In this document: in pieces, positions 10,175 through 22,718 of the stretch
How positions within the stretch are numbered: position 1 is the stretch's first letter
Layout of the letters: each line of letters opens with the position of its first letter
Assembly (NCBI GenBank): GCA_039602395.1
Contig: JBCNJP010000006.1
Span: 52,665,502-52,729,501 of the forward strand
DNA: 64,000 bases
Reading direction: 5' to 3'
DNA from: Deinandra increscens subsp. villosa
Lineage: Eukaryota; Streptophyta; Magnoliopsida; Asterales; Asteraceae
Translations under genes and position numbers: made by a program
Notes under the pieces: generated by a model
Told to the model about the DNA's origin: nothing
The model's database searches: none
Seen by the model: only the letters and a program-made list of their open reading frames with translations

Positions 10175-13100
10175 ATGGATCTGCTTTCTATTAACATTCG
10201 TGGGGCGGGGGATCGAAATCGGAAAAAATTCTCGTGGATCTGTGGTTTGAGGGCCAAGCTAAGAATTAATTTCATTTGCTTACAGGAATCTCAGCTCTCC
10301 GATGGCTCTAAAATTCCTTTTAAAAAACTTTGGGGGAAAGATGGGTCTGTTAATGTGTGGGTGGATGCGGGTGGGCGCTCGGGTGGGCTTGGATGCACTT
10401 GGAACCCTGCCGTTTTTAAGCATGACAACATCATTAAGGATGAGCATTTTATCATTGTCAAAGGCCACACTCTCGGTCAAGCGTTTAAAATCAATATTAT
10501 GAATGTTTATGCTCCCCAAAGCCCAACTGCTAAGAAAAGGTTGTGGGAAAAACTGCTGCAATTTTTCGAGCAGGACGAGTATTGGATTGTCGCTGGGGAT
10601 TTCAATGTCGTCAGAAGCCAGGATGACCGATTGTACTCCAAGTTTCAACCAGCGGAGGCTGCCTCCTTCAATCAATTCATCTACGATGCGGACCTAACTG
10701 AGTATAGCATGGGTGGAATGAAGTTCACCCACTCGTATGGTAACGGTAAATCTTTTAGTAAAATTGACCGTATTCTCGTTAGTTCGTCTTTTATGTGCAG
10801 GTGGCCTAATGCCTCGCTGACCGCTCACCCGAGGATATGGTCAGATCACAGTCCGTTGACCCTCCAATGCTCGGTTATAGACTTCGGCCCTATCCCCTTC
10901 CGTTTTTATAACTCCTGGCTTAAGAAAGATGGTCTTGAGAAAGTGGTTTATGAGGCTTGGGAAGGTAATCCTACCTCTGGGAGGCCGGATGAAGTGCTCC
11001 TCCTCAAATTTAGAAGGGCTAAAGAGGCTATAAAGAATTGGATCCGTGAATGCAAAGATAAGGACCTGAGTATGTCGCGAGAAGCCTTGGCGGCTTGCAA
11101 TTTTTTTGATGAGTTATCGGAGTTCCGTGTCCTTTCTGATGATGAATGTAATGCGTGGGCTGCTTCCAAATCCAATTTGGCAAAACTCCAGGACGATCTC
11201 TCATGTGACCTCATGCAAAAATCTAGAGCCAGGTGGGCTCTAGAAGGTGACGAGAATTCCTCGTTTTTTCATGGGATGGTCAATCAGAAGCTGGGAGCGG
11301 GACGTATCAATGGTTTCACGGTTAATGGTGTGTGGATAACGGACCCGGGTATTATGAAAAAGGAGGCATGGAAGTTTTTCAGAAACAAATTCAAGAAAAC
11401 TGTTGGCTCACGCCCAAGAATTATTTGTGATGGTTTAAAGAAGCTCTCGGCTGAGGATGGAGTCTTCCTTACGCAACAATTCTCCAAACTTGAATTAAGA
11501 GAGGCGGTCTGGATGTGTGCTAATGACAAAGCCCCCGGCCCTGACGGGTTTAATTTTGGCTTCATCAAAAGATTTTGGGACCTTCTTGAAAATGATTTCT
11601 GGAATGTGATGCAATGTTTTCACAAGGATGGCGTTATTGGCAGGGGCGTTGGCTCATCTTTTATCCACTTGGTCCCCAAAAAGGAAGACCCGATCACTCT
11701 CAATGATTTTCGGCCAATCTCTCTTATTGGATGCGTCCAGAAAACCATCTCTAAAGTGTTGGCAAACCGGCTGAAATCTGTCCTTGGAAATGTTATTTCG
11801 GAATCTCAAATGGGTTTCATTGCCGGGCGCAATATCCTCGATGGCCCTCTTATTGTCAATGAAATCGTTTCTTGGGCTAAGAAGAACAAGGTCCCTACAA
11901 TGCTATTTAAAATAGATTTCGAGAAAGCTTTCGACTCAATTGATTGGGATTTTCTTGATGACATTCTCGCTCAAATGAACTTTCCCCCGGTTTGGCGTTC
12001 TTGGATCAGGGGTTCTCTTTCTAGCTCTAGAGCTTCGGTGCTCCTCAATGGTTCTCCCACTTTTGAATTCCAATGCTTTAATGGGGTGAGGCAAGGTGAT
12101 CCCTTGTCTCCATTCCTTTTTCTAATTGGTATGGAGGCTTTACACCATATGTTTCGAAAAGCGAGCGAGCTGGGTATTTTCCATGGTTTTCGGATCCCGG
12201 GGAAGAATGAGATTATTTCACAGCTTACCTACGCGGATGATGCGATCGTAATTGGCTCGTGGTCTACCTCTAATGTGGCAAACCTCATTAGATTGTTACG
12301 TGGTTTCTTCATGGTCTCGGGCCTCAATGTCAACTTTTCGAAGTGTGGGCTGTGTGGGATAAATGTCCCTCTCGTTTTGGTCCAGTCTCAGGCCGATAAA
12401 TTTGGGTGTGTAGGGAATGAACTCCCAATTAATTACTTAGGCCTCGTTATTGGTGAAAACATGAACAGGATACGTGCGTGGCAACCGGTGGTTGATACTT
12501 TTATGGCTAGATTGTCTCGTTGGAAAGCCAAACACTTGTCAATGGGGGGGAGACTTGTTCTTGTGAAATCCGTTATGGATAGCCTCCCTCTTTATTTCTT
12601 TTCTCTTTATAAAGCCCCCGCCAAAGTCATTCAAACATTGGAGAGCATCCGGTTCAATTTCCTTTGGGGCGGTTATCGTAATGAAAATGGATATGCTCGG
12701 AAGATACACTGGGTTTGTAGGGACTTAATCTGCTCCCCAAAATCGGTTGGGGGTCTTGGTCTCTCCTCGTTGGAGAGTATCAATTTGGCGCAACTTTCGA
12801 AGTGGATTTGGCGTTATTTTTCTGATCCTGATAGCCTCTGGAGAAAGGTGGTTGATGGCATCCATGGCCCGAGCTTGAATGTTTGGATCCCTCATCGTAA
12901 GCACATCCCGGGAGTTTGGAATGGCATCGCTAAAGTCGATATACATCTGCAGCGGCTTGGTATTAATTTGAAGGACTTCTTGGTTGTTGTGAATGGGAAT
13001 TGGTGCTGGAATTTGGACCCAGGGGGAGTATTTACTACCAAAAGTTTGAGGCTGAGGATGTGTTCCTCTCCTCCAGCCCCGCCGCTGCCCAACCTCATGT

Positions 13101-13594
13101 CGTGGCACAGGTATGTTCCCCTCAAAGTCAACCTTCTGATTTGGAGAGCCCAGTACAACCGGTTGCCTACGAAGGACAGTTTGAGGAGAAGAAATATCCA
13201 AGTCTGGTCGCCCATTTGCTCCCTCTGTGATGACGGCATCGAGACTGTTGAGCATATATTTATTGAGTGTAAAGTGGCTATTGGTGTTTGGAGTCTTATC
13301 TCCTCTTGGTGCAGAATTCCTCATATCTTTAGCTTTTCTTTTGGAGACCTCTTGAAGATCCCTGACTTTGCTAGACTGGAGAAAGACAAGGGGAGCATGG
13401 TTCTTAGCATTGTTTATTCGGCATGTTGGGTCCTTTGGCGGGCAAGAAATGAGGCGATTTTCAACAAAAAGAAGAACTCGGTGCAAGCTTTATTTTTGGA
13501 AGTTAAATCACTTAGCTTTCTTTGGGTTTCTAATAGGGTTAGGAAAAAAGATATTGGGTGGCATGATTGGTGTAATTTTTCCTTTCCTATGTAA
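10175..13594 (+). CDS. LINE ORF2: endonuclease and reverse transcriptase
   Basis: A single open frame of 1139 residues. The N-terminal exonuclease-endonuclease-phosphatase domain (about 1-230) shows SINIRG, CLQES, GDFNVV and SDHSPL, the residues that build the APE-type active site used to nick target DNA. The reverse transcriptase (about 480-760) has FRPISLIG, KIDFEKAFDSIDW, GVRQGDPLSPFLF and the catalytic YADDA near residue 685. A C-terminal zf-RVT region (about 985-1060) contains WRAQYNRLPTK and a CSLCDDGIETVEHIFIEC-type Cys/His cluster. Length and order are typical of plant L1 elements. No internal stop or frameshift is seen, so the protein could be functional if expressed. Confidence 0.95.
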   Translation: MDLLSINIRGAGDRNRKKFSWICGLRAKLRINFICLQESQLSDGSKIPFKKLWGKDGSVNVWVDAGGRSGGLGCTWNPAVFKHDNIIKDEHFIIVKGHTLGQAFKINIMNVYAPQSPTAKKRLWEKLLQFFEQDEYWIVAGDFNVVRSQDDRLYSKFQPAEAASFNQFIYDADLTEYSMGGMKFTHSYGNGKSFSKIDRILVSSSFMCRWPNASLTAHPRIWSDHSPLTLQCSVIDFGPIPFRFYNSWLKKDGLEKVVYEAWEGNPTSGRPDEVLLLKFRRAKEAIKNWIRECKDKDLSMSREALAACNFFDELSEFRVLSDDECNAWAASKSNLAKLQDDLSCDLMQKSRARWALEGDENSSFFHGMVNQKLGAGRINGFTVNGVWITDPGIMKKEAWKFFRNKFKKTVGSRPRIICDGLKKLSAEDGVFLTQQFSKLELREAVWMCANDKAPGPDGFNFGFIKRFWDLLENDFWNVMQCFHKDGVIGRGVGSSFIHLVPKKEDPITLNDFRPISLIGCVQKTISKVLANRLKSVLGNVISESQMGFIAGRNILDGPLIVNEIVSWAKKNKVPTMLFKIDFEKAFDSIDWDFLDDILAQMNFPPVWRSWIRGSLSSSRASVLLNGSPTFEFQCFNGVRQGDPLSPFLFLIGMEALHHMFRKASELGIFHGFRIPGKNEIISQLTYADDAIVIGSWSTSNVANLIRLLRGFFMVSGLNVNFSKCGLCGINVPLVLVQSQADKFGCVGNELPINYLGLVIGENMNRIRAWQPVVDTFMARLSRWKAKHLSMGGRLVLVKSVMDSLPLYFFSLYKAPAKVIQTLESIRFNFLWGGYRNENGYARKIHWVCRDLICSPKSVGGLGLSSLESINLAQLSKWIWRYFSDPDSLWRKVVDGIHGPSLNVWIPHRKHIPGVWNGIAKVDIHLQRLGINLKDFLVVVNGNWCWNLDPGGVFTTKSLRLRMCSSPPAPPLPNLMSWHRYVPLKVNLLIWRAQYNRLPTKDSLRRRNIQVWSPICSLCDDGIETVEHIFIECKVAIGVWSLISSWCRIPHIFSFSFGDLLKIPDFARLEKDKGSMVLSIVYSACWVLWRARNEAIFNKKKNSVQALFLEVKSLSFLWVSNRVRKKDIGWHDWCNFSFPM

Positions 13595-13675
13595 GTTCTT
13601 CTTTGTTCCCCGTCCTTAGCGTCTTGCTTAGCGACGGGTTGTGTTCTTAATGAAATCGCCGTTCAAAAAAAAAAA

Positions 13676-14330
13676 CTAACTCATGTATGAAACTTAATCT
13701 TCTGTTTTACATTGAAGAATGTGAAACTGAGACAAAGAAGAAAGTCGATTTTAGTGGTGCTTTTTCTTTATTCGTGTGGGAAAAGATAAAGGGAAAGGAA
13801 GGAGAGGAAGTCAAAAAATGGTTTATTTCAACTCATTTGCTTTATACGTTGCTTTCATGTTTTGACATTTCAACATGCAGCATCCTTTATTCAAACATTA
13901 CAAAGTTTTGGGGTTTTATAAACAAACGGCGACCCTTCTTTTTATTTATTAAAAAAATTTGCATCTCACACAGTCTCATAACTTCTATTTCAGAATATAA
14001 TCAGAAAACTATTATTGATAAATTAATTAAATTATAATGGAGATATGAAAAGATGAAACAAATTACAAGGTGCAAAAAATAGAAAAGAATAAGAGTTTTG
14101 GCTGAGGATTTTTGTTCAGCAAAGTCCATTGTGATAAATTCTAGACCATTGGCGAAGCTTCACCGAAAATTTTGCGGGGGCGAAAAGTCACGGATCCTAA
14201 TCCCGAGTGCGGTTCTCAATATATATTAAAATAAAATTAAAAATCGCAAAAATTCAACACTTCAGCACAAAAAAAACGAGAGAGGGGGGGGGGGGGTCAC
14301 CACTATCCTTCACCCATGTTCTAGACCACT
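13676..14330. other. Intergenic DNA, no gene
   Basis: AT-rich DNA after the LINE poly(A), with a run of G at 14284-14296. The one modest open frame (13687-14037) has no recognisable domain and AT-driven composition. Confidence 0.5.
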
Positions 14331-14456
14331 CAGGTAAACTCGCCAGTCTACTGTGCTGTCGAGATTAACCAAACATCCAGAAAAAAAAAAGTTAATGAAG
14401 ATTTAACCTACTTGGTTGAGTCCATATTAAAACGTTTACACTTGAAATATATAAAA

Positions 14457-14858
14457 GAGTTAATTTCCTTTTTGGTTCCTGAGGTTACCAGTTTTCTCAC
14501 TTTTAGACCAATTTTAAAAAAAGATTGATTTAAAGGGTCTCACCTTTAATTTTTTTCTCAATTTTGGTTATTTTTAAAAATCCGTCCAAATTAATTATTA
14601 AAATGAAGAGCATTTGTGTCCAAATTAAACTCTCATTCGCTAACTTAAAAAGGTTCTCGATCTATCTAAAGTGAATGAGAGTTTAATTTTGACATAAATG
14701 GTCTTCATTTTAATGGTTAATTTGGACGGATTTTTAAAGGTGACCAAAATTGAGGGGAAAAAACAAAGGTTAGGCCCTTAAATCGATTTTTTTTATTTAA
14801 AATTGGACTAAAAGTGAGAAAACTGATAAACCTCAGGGACCAAAAAGGAAGTTAACTC
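14457..14858. mobile_element. Foldback Mutator-type MITE
   Basis: A 402-bp near-perfect inverted repeat: arms of about 180 bp each around a short loop near 14640-14675. It begins GAGTTAATTTCC and ends GGAAGTTAACTC, and is flanked by 9-bp direct repeats TATATAAAA at 14448-14456 and 14859-14867. A 9-bp duplication is the mark of Mutator-like elements. The parallel unit at 16319 lacks the element and shows a single TTTATAAAA at about 16367. If transcribed, the RNA would form a long hairpin able to feed small-RNA pathways (inference). Confidence 0.9.
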
Positions 14859-15427
14859 TATATAAAATATACAAAGAGTGGATATGTCTTTGTATAGTCA
14901 AATTGAGAATTAGGGTCAACTATCCTGAGAATAATTGTGAAACTCAGATGTGTGGCCGTGTGGGTGTGTGTCGACAACAAGGAGGTGATCTAAGGGAGAA
15001 GAAGACCGATTTATTAGCAATTGATAGTGAAATTCAAATTTTAGAGTTTTGATTATCATCTATTACGGACCATTATGTTGGTGATTTTGGTGTCATAAGT
15101 CATTTTAGAGATTCGAAATGCAAAAGAGTTTCTTGAAATAGATTCCAGGCTACTTAGGTGAACCAATGTCTCTCAAGATACAACAGTCTACTGTGTTGTC
15201 GAGATTAACCAAGCACTCGAAAAAGTATTTGAAACAAGAGATTGCACTTGAGAACTTGTGTGTGATTTTTGAAACATGTACCAATTCGAGTATCTTGAAC
15301 AAGGGGTCCAAGGCGCCTCTGCCTTCTATATATACTCAAAATCTATGCAAATACAAAAGTTTCAATTCAGCGAAGTAATGACATACCAATTATATCATTT
15401 TGTCTTCTGCAGAGCTAAGAGTAGTAA

Positions 15428-15825
15428 GGCTATGTTTGGCGCACTAGCTGAAAAGCTAGCTGCTAGCTGATAGATAAGCTAGCTGATAAGCTTATAAGCT
15501 AGGTGCTAGCTGATAAACTATAAGCTAGCTAATAAAAAATAACGTTTGGTAAAAACTAGCTGATAAACTAGCTGAAAAATATAAAATGACATAAAAGTAC
15601 ATGTCATAAATGTAAATAAATGTATTTATTTATAAGTTAGGGAAAGGTAAACCGGAAATATTATAAAAGCTAGTTGAAATGCTACTCCAACTAGCTTTTC
15701 AAAAGCTAACTTATAAGCTAGCTTTTTGACGTTACCAAACGGAGCTTTTTAAAAGAAAATTCGTTTAGTACACACCAAAATACTAACTTATAAGCTAGCT
15801 TATGGCACGCCAAACACAACCTAAG
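15428..15825. mobile_element. hAT-like MITE
   Basis: Ends GGCTATGTTTGGCGCACTAG and, inverted, GGTTGTGTTTGGCGTGCCAT form terminal inverted repeats of about 20 bp. The interior is full of short AGCTAGCTGATAAGCT-type repeats in both orientations and has no coding capacity. The TGTTTGGC ends resemble plant hAT MITEs. No convincing 8-bp target duplication was seen, so the superfamily is tentative. Confidence 0.55.
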
Positions 15826-16665
15826 TACAAAATGCGTCATTTAAACACAAAATAAAATGTAAAGGTATAATTGTAAAATTAAGTTATTATAAAACCATGT
15901 ATATAACATTAAGAGTATAATTATAAAATTATTTATTTATTTTTTCATTCTTTCAACTCGTATACACATAATATATTTACAATTTTTTTCTCTTTGTTCA
16001 ATCTCTTAAACACAAAATAAAATTAGGTTTTTCTCTTCCTCTCCATTCCACGGGTTTGAGACTGAGTATGAGATTACTTTTGAATTTTTTTTCACGGGTT
16101 TTTGACAAGTATGAGATTTGGTGATATACTTGTTTACCCGTTGGATAATATATACTCGTTTACCTAATTATGTACCCAATACGATTTTATTTATTTTAAG
16201 CATATATCGTATGTATGTAATTGTCTTAATGTCTTTCAAGTAGTTATTATCGTCTCACCCTATTTTCACATCCTATGTATCTGAATTTTCAAATTTTCCA
16301 TTCCCATCCGACAATAGGGATTTAACCTACTTGGTCAAGTCCACATTAAATCGTTTACACATGAAATTTATAAAATATACATACACTAGATGTGTCATAT
16401 GGATAAACTTAAATGAAGAGAAGTAAAATTGAGAATTAGGGGTCAACAATCCTCAGAATAATTGTGAAACTCAAATGTGTGGCCGTGCGGGTGTGTGTCG
16501 ACGGCAAGAAGGTGATCCAAGGGTAATGATGGCTAATTTATTAGAAATTGATAGTGAAACTTAAAGTTTAGAGTTTTGACTATCATCTATTACGGGCCTT
16601 TATGTTGGTAATTTTAGTGTCATGTGTCGTAAGCTCATTCAAGACTGAGATTAGTTTGGAATTAC

Positions 16666-17150
16666 GAAGTGCACACACACTTAAGAGTATTTTAGTTTCT
16701 GAAAATGAATATAGCATCGGAAGTTCAATGGGTGAATTCTCATGAACCACAAAGATTTGTGGCTGTTGGCTGGTAACTGGGTCCTAGGTTTAACAACCTT
16801 TAGTGGTGTCCAAAAGGCAAAGCTAGTGGTGATCAAACTGCTCAGTCAGCGTGAAAATTTTCCATTTGAGGATGAAAGTTACTTCACCGAAAACACATAA
16901 GAGTTCCTTCAGAACATATTTGGCTTCATAAGCTATTTGGTTTCGGAAGCAAATTAGCTTCTGAAGCTAATATGTTCATGGAAGGAAACTAGCTTCGTAA
17001 GCCCTAGTCTTTCGAAGTTATTGTGAGTTTAGTTCTTAAAGTAGGTTTGAATTGTTGTAACCGTCAATAACCGTGAACTAAAACGTTGTGGCGGTTGACC
17101 ACTATATATATAACGAGATGTTTACCACCCCGCGTGTTGCTGCGAGGTTG
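16666..17150. other. Non-coding, palindromic AGCTTC/GAAGC motifs
   Basis: No gene. At 16920-17025 there are several short near-palindromes of the type GCTTCNNAAGC (for example TAGCTTCTGAAGCT). A TATATATATAAC stretch lies at 17103-17114. It may be part of an old LTR. Confidence 0.35.
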
Positions 17151-17159
17151 AATTTGTAT

Positions 17160-17995
17160 ACTGAATGAAAGTAAAAAAGTTAAGTGGTATAAAACGTAAA
17201 AGTTTAAAAGTCTCGTGGTGAAAGTATAAAACTATAAAAGTATTCTAAAAACGAAAGTAAAAAGGTTAAAAATTTTGTGGCAAAAGTAGAAGACAAAAAA
17301 ACTTAAAACAAAAATAAAAACTTTAAAAGTTAGAGGGTTAAAAGTTAAGAAGTATAAAACGTAAAAGTCTCGTGGTAAAAGTATAAAACTATAAAAATAA
17401 ATTAAGTTAAAGGGTATAAAACGTAAAAGTCTAAAAGTCTCGTGGTGAAAATATAAAACTATAAAAGTATACTAAAAACGAAAGTAGAAAAATTAAAAGT
17501 TTCGTGACTATAGTAGAAGACAACAAAACTTAAAAAAAAAAAACTGTAAAAGTTAGAGGGTTAAAAAGCTAAGGGGTATAAAACGTAAAAATCTAAAAGT
17601 CTTGTAGTGAAAGTATAAAATTATAAAAATATACTAAAAACGAAAGTATAGAAAGTTAAAAGTTTCGTGACCAAAGTAGATTACAATAAAACTTAAAACA
17701 AAAGAAAACTTTAAAAGCTAAATGATACAAAACGTAAGAGTATGAAACATATGTGACTAAACTATGAAAACTAAAAGTTTACTATTTCTTAAAAAAAGTG
17801 TTTAAAAGTTTAAGGGTTAGAAACTGTCAAAACCCTAAAGTTTTGTGACCAAACTATGAGAAATGAAAAGTCAAAAAAATAACAAAAGGAAGAAAAATAG
17901 GTAGAAAAACGAAGGGCTAAATTTGACAAAACTAAAAAAAAAAAACTATGACAAAATGATAAGAAAAATAAAAAGTTGTGGCCAAACTATGAGAA
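17160..17995 (+). repeat. Purine-rich tandem array, ~150-160 bp period
   Basis: A diverged array built on GGTATAAAACGTAAAAGTCT followed by TCGTGGTGAAAGTATAAAAC. Starts are at about 17187, 17350 (a short form), 17414, 17574 and 17725. The top strand is almost entirely A and G with very few C. It is preceded by a GC-rich CCCCGCGTGTTGCTGCGAGG hairpin-like segment at 17131-17150. Origin unknown; the interior of a Helitron is possible but no 3' terminus was found. Confidence 0.75.
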
Positions 17996-18990
17996 AGTAA
18001 AAGTCTCATGTTCACCTACAAATTTCATTATATTATGTAATAATTTGATTGGTCTATTTTAACACATGAAATTCACATCTCATTCTAAGATTACTTTTGT
18101 CTCATTAGAGTGTTGATATCGTACAAGCAAACACTTCAATCAAAAAATAATTTACATGATTTAGAAAGTCTACCAGGTCATTGTGAAATCCATTTTTTAT
18201 ACATTATGAGGATTCAAGCTTGGCAAGTGACTTGATATCTTCTACCATGAAGTGACCCAATGCATGTGGTGATTTTATAACTTATAAGGTATATGTAGTC
18301 ATAAAGCCCTTGGGAGCTTAATGGCAACCACGTCATCAACAAATTTTCATATTATCAAAGTGTGTAGTTATAACGTACCTCATAGAGTCCCTTTCATTAT
18401 TAACTTCTTCTTATAAATCTTAACCCTCTGGTCTAATAATTTTTTAAAAAAATATGTGGGGAGGCGCTATGAAATATGAAGAAGACACTGTGCAGGGAAT
18501 AGTAACTCATAGCACCCGAGCTCTATGGGCATTATGAACGGCTTTTAGCGCCATTACATTAGCCTTAGTATTCAATTCATAATATAAAAATGAGTGTGAT
18601 CGTGTATGAATTTTGTATGAAAGATCCACTCTTGTCACTTTTAAAAGTTGAGAGTAGGGTCCATCAAGTGACTTCTGTAAGTATCATATGTGATTCATGT
18701 ATAATGTATTGATGATAGTTTATTGCTTAACCTGATGATATATATGCGAAAATACGTATCTTACAAGTATGCTTACCGGTCTATATTAACTATGGAAATG
18801 GAATCAATAATGAACAATAATTGGGTAATTAAACGTGACTAAATTGGTCCTAGTTACTCTTTGAGAATATTTGTCAAGTCCTATTAATAATCTACGAGTA
18901 GGACTTTGTATTTTAGATCAAGTGATATTTATTTGTCAGATCTGTCTGGGAAATGAAATGAAGTTGATTATGGAACGTCTGAAATGAATT
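17996..18990. other. Intergenic DNA, no gene
   Basis: AT-rich with no open frame of note. A GC-richer segment at 18455-18545 (GGGGAGGCGCTATGAAATAT) looks like a MITE fragment but I could not find paired ends. Confidence 0.45.
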
Positions 18991-18997
18991 AGGTGTT

Positions 18998-19080
18998 GGG
19001 TCGCTGCCTGAGTGGTTAATGGGAACGAACTGTAAGTCTGTTGAAATATGTCTACGCTGGTTGAAATCCAGTTCGGCCCA
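18998..19080 (+). pseudogene. trnY-GUA: Plastid-derived trnY-GUA pseudogene (NUPT)
   Basis: 83 nt that read as a decayed chloroplast tRNA-Tyr: a GGGTCG start, the GTGGTTAATGGG D-arm region, a GTA anticodon, the TATGTCTACGCTGG variable and T-arm start, and TTCGGCCCA at the 3' end. Mismatches disrupt the anticodon stem, the T-loop is TTGAAAT and one base is missing from the variable region, so it is unlikely to be functional. Class II structure and sequence match the plastid gene, not nuclear or mitochondrial tRNA-Tyr. It indicates transfer of plastid DNA to the nucleus; how far the insertion extends on either side is unclear. Confidence 0.8.
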
Positions 19081-19625
19081 ACAATTTTGTCAATCTACAA
19101 AGTAATGAATAAAAATTGATTTGTTTATCCACAAATAAAAAAAAATCAATTGGGTTCAATGAAATGAAATGTATTTTTTGCTTTTACTTTGCTATTATAC
19201 TTTAAACGATCTCAATGAATAGGCTTATATTAATGATTGTTTTTTAATGAAAACAATAACAAGGAAATTGAAATAAAACATGACAATTTTTTTTTTTGTA
19301 TTTGAATATTCAATTTTTGATCCTCACATATAGGTTGTTTGTAAATTATGTATAAAATGGTTTGAAGCTGCTTTTTAACCGGTTTGGTTTGGGTTTATCC
19401 AGTTCCAAACCAGTTTTAAGGTATAAGCTAACAAACCGATTTCAATTTTTAACCCAACAATTAGGTTCCTAACCGTTTATTATCAAACCGGTCTTAGTAC
19501 TAGTTAATTACGATGTTTATGCTGAAAGCCTAAAAAGATAATCAATCCATCATACATTTTATAAAAGAGGTGAAAAAATAATTGACTGCTTGACAGTTGA
19601 CCACTTGACCGGATCATAAAACAAA
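19081..19625. other. Intergenic DNA upstream of RPL7
   Basis: No gene. Contains several AACCGG/GGTTTGGTTTGGG-type repeats at 19375-19490, probably a small degenerate transposon. Confidence 0.45.
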
Positions 19626-19629
19626 CAAA

Positions 19630-19792
19630 AGCCCACAAATCCCTCCTGTAAGAGCAAACATCAAACCAATAGAGCCCAATGGGCCGTACTTAACCACAAG
19701 CCTGCAAATCTACGGCTGAGATTCTCATTTCCCATCCTAACCGTTGGATGCGTCTGGTTTTATAAACATAAACACACCCTACAAAACCCTAA
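19630..19792 (+). promoter_or_regulatory. RPL7 promoter: site II, TATA, telo-box
   Basis: Site II-type hexamers TGGGCC/T occur at 19680-19685 and, inverted, at 19630-19635 and 19673-19678. TATAAAC is at 19761-19767 and the telo-box AAACCCTAA at 19784-19792, near the expected transcription start. Site II elements (TCP-factor targets) together with a telo-box are the known signature of plant ribosomal-protein promoters. Confidence 0.75.
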
Positions 19793-19841
19793 TTCTCGTT
19801 TCGCCCGCAGAAGAGTTCGTCTCCGGCGCCGCTTACAATAG

Positions 19842-20640
19842 GTATGCTTTTGCGAACTCCACTTCTTTCTTACATTTTCATCACATAAGCATCTGTTTGT
19901 TAGCCGTTATTCGATCACACGAATCGTCGTTGCATTTTGAATACTCGTAAGCTGTTATCCGTTCATTTGAATTATGCGTATATCTGTTGCGCAGATCTGA
20001 TTTCGATTTTGTATGTATTTTCATGATAGAACATACGTTGAGCACAAATTGCTTATTTTAAACGCTTTGTTATCTGTGCGATTTAATCTTCTGTATTGTT
20101 AGCCGTTGTTGGATCACATGAATCATTAACAAACATCCATACACTGCTGATAAATAATTCATCGATCGGCTTAGCTTAATATCACCGTTGCATTTTGTAT
20201 ACTCGTAAGCTGTTATCCTTTCATTTCCATTCCTATATCTCGATTATGATTTTGTATATATTTTTACGATAGATCATACAATGAGCACGAATTTCTGATT
20301 TAAACGTGTGCTATTTGTTTGATTTAAAAGTGTTTTTGGTTAATATATGTTCATAACATAATCTTCTGTATTGTTAGATCACATGAATCATATGCAAATA
20401 TCTATGCTGCTAATAATTCATCGATTGCCTTAGCTATATATTACCGTTGCATTTGAATACTCCTAAGCTGTTATCTGATCATTTCAATGCATGTATCTGT
20501 TTGCGCAGATCTGAATTTGATTTTGTTTATTTTATATGAAATAAGCATGTTGGGTTGGAATTACTGATTTAAATGGCGTGTTATTTGTTCGATTTAAAAG
20601 TGTTTTTTATTTTGTATTTTTTATAATATATGTGGTGTAG
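19842..20640 (+). repeat. RPL7 5'UTR intron with triplicated unit
   Basis: An intron lies between the leader exon (ending ACAATAG at 19841) and the exon holding the start codon. It has GT at 19842 and GTGTAG at 20640. Inside, a unit of 258-259 bp starts with TTGCATTT at 19930, 20188 and 20447, each followed by ACTC.TAAGCTGTTATC. Two of the copies contain GCGCAGATCTGA followed by TTT.GATTTTGT, which resembles motifs known from introns that boost expression in plants. Confidence 0.75.
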
Positions 20641-20668
20641 ATAGAAGAAAAGGCCTGAAGAATTTGAA

Positions 20669-22718
<2,050 letters not shown>

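Larger units (their letters stand above)
9710..13675 (+). mobile_element. L1-type LINE, 5' truncated, ORF2 intact
   Basis: A non-LTR retrotransposon with the end of ORF1, a complete ORF2, an ~80-bp 3'UTR (ACGGGTTGTGTTCTTAATG, then ATCGCCGTTC) and a poly(A) run at 13666-13675. The left boundary is uncertain, since an in-frame stop at 9707 and non-coding sequence back to 9631 may or may not be part of it. No clear target duplication was found. Intact ORF2 and a clean poly(A) suggest a fairly recent insertion, but loss of most of ORF1 probably makes it non-autonomous. Confidence 0.85.
14335..16665 (+). repeat. Diverged ~0.8-kb tandem duplication
   Basis: Unit A (about 14335-15165) and unit B (about 15174-16665) share, in the same order, CAGTCTACTGTG.TGTCGAGA (14346, 15185), ATTTAACCTACTTGGT (14400, 16319), ATAATTGTGAAACTCA (14930, 16456), a GTGTGGCCGTG.GGGTGTG block and ATCATCTATTACGG. 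Unit A carries a foldback MITE absent from unit B. Unit B carries ~1.1 kb of extra DNA, including a hAT-like MITE, absent from unit A. No protein is encoded. Decayed LTRs of one element are an alternative explanation. Confidence 0.75.
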
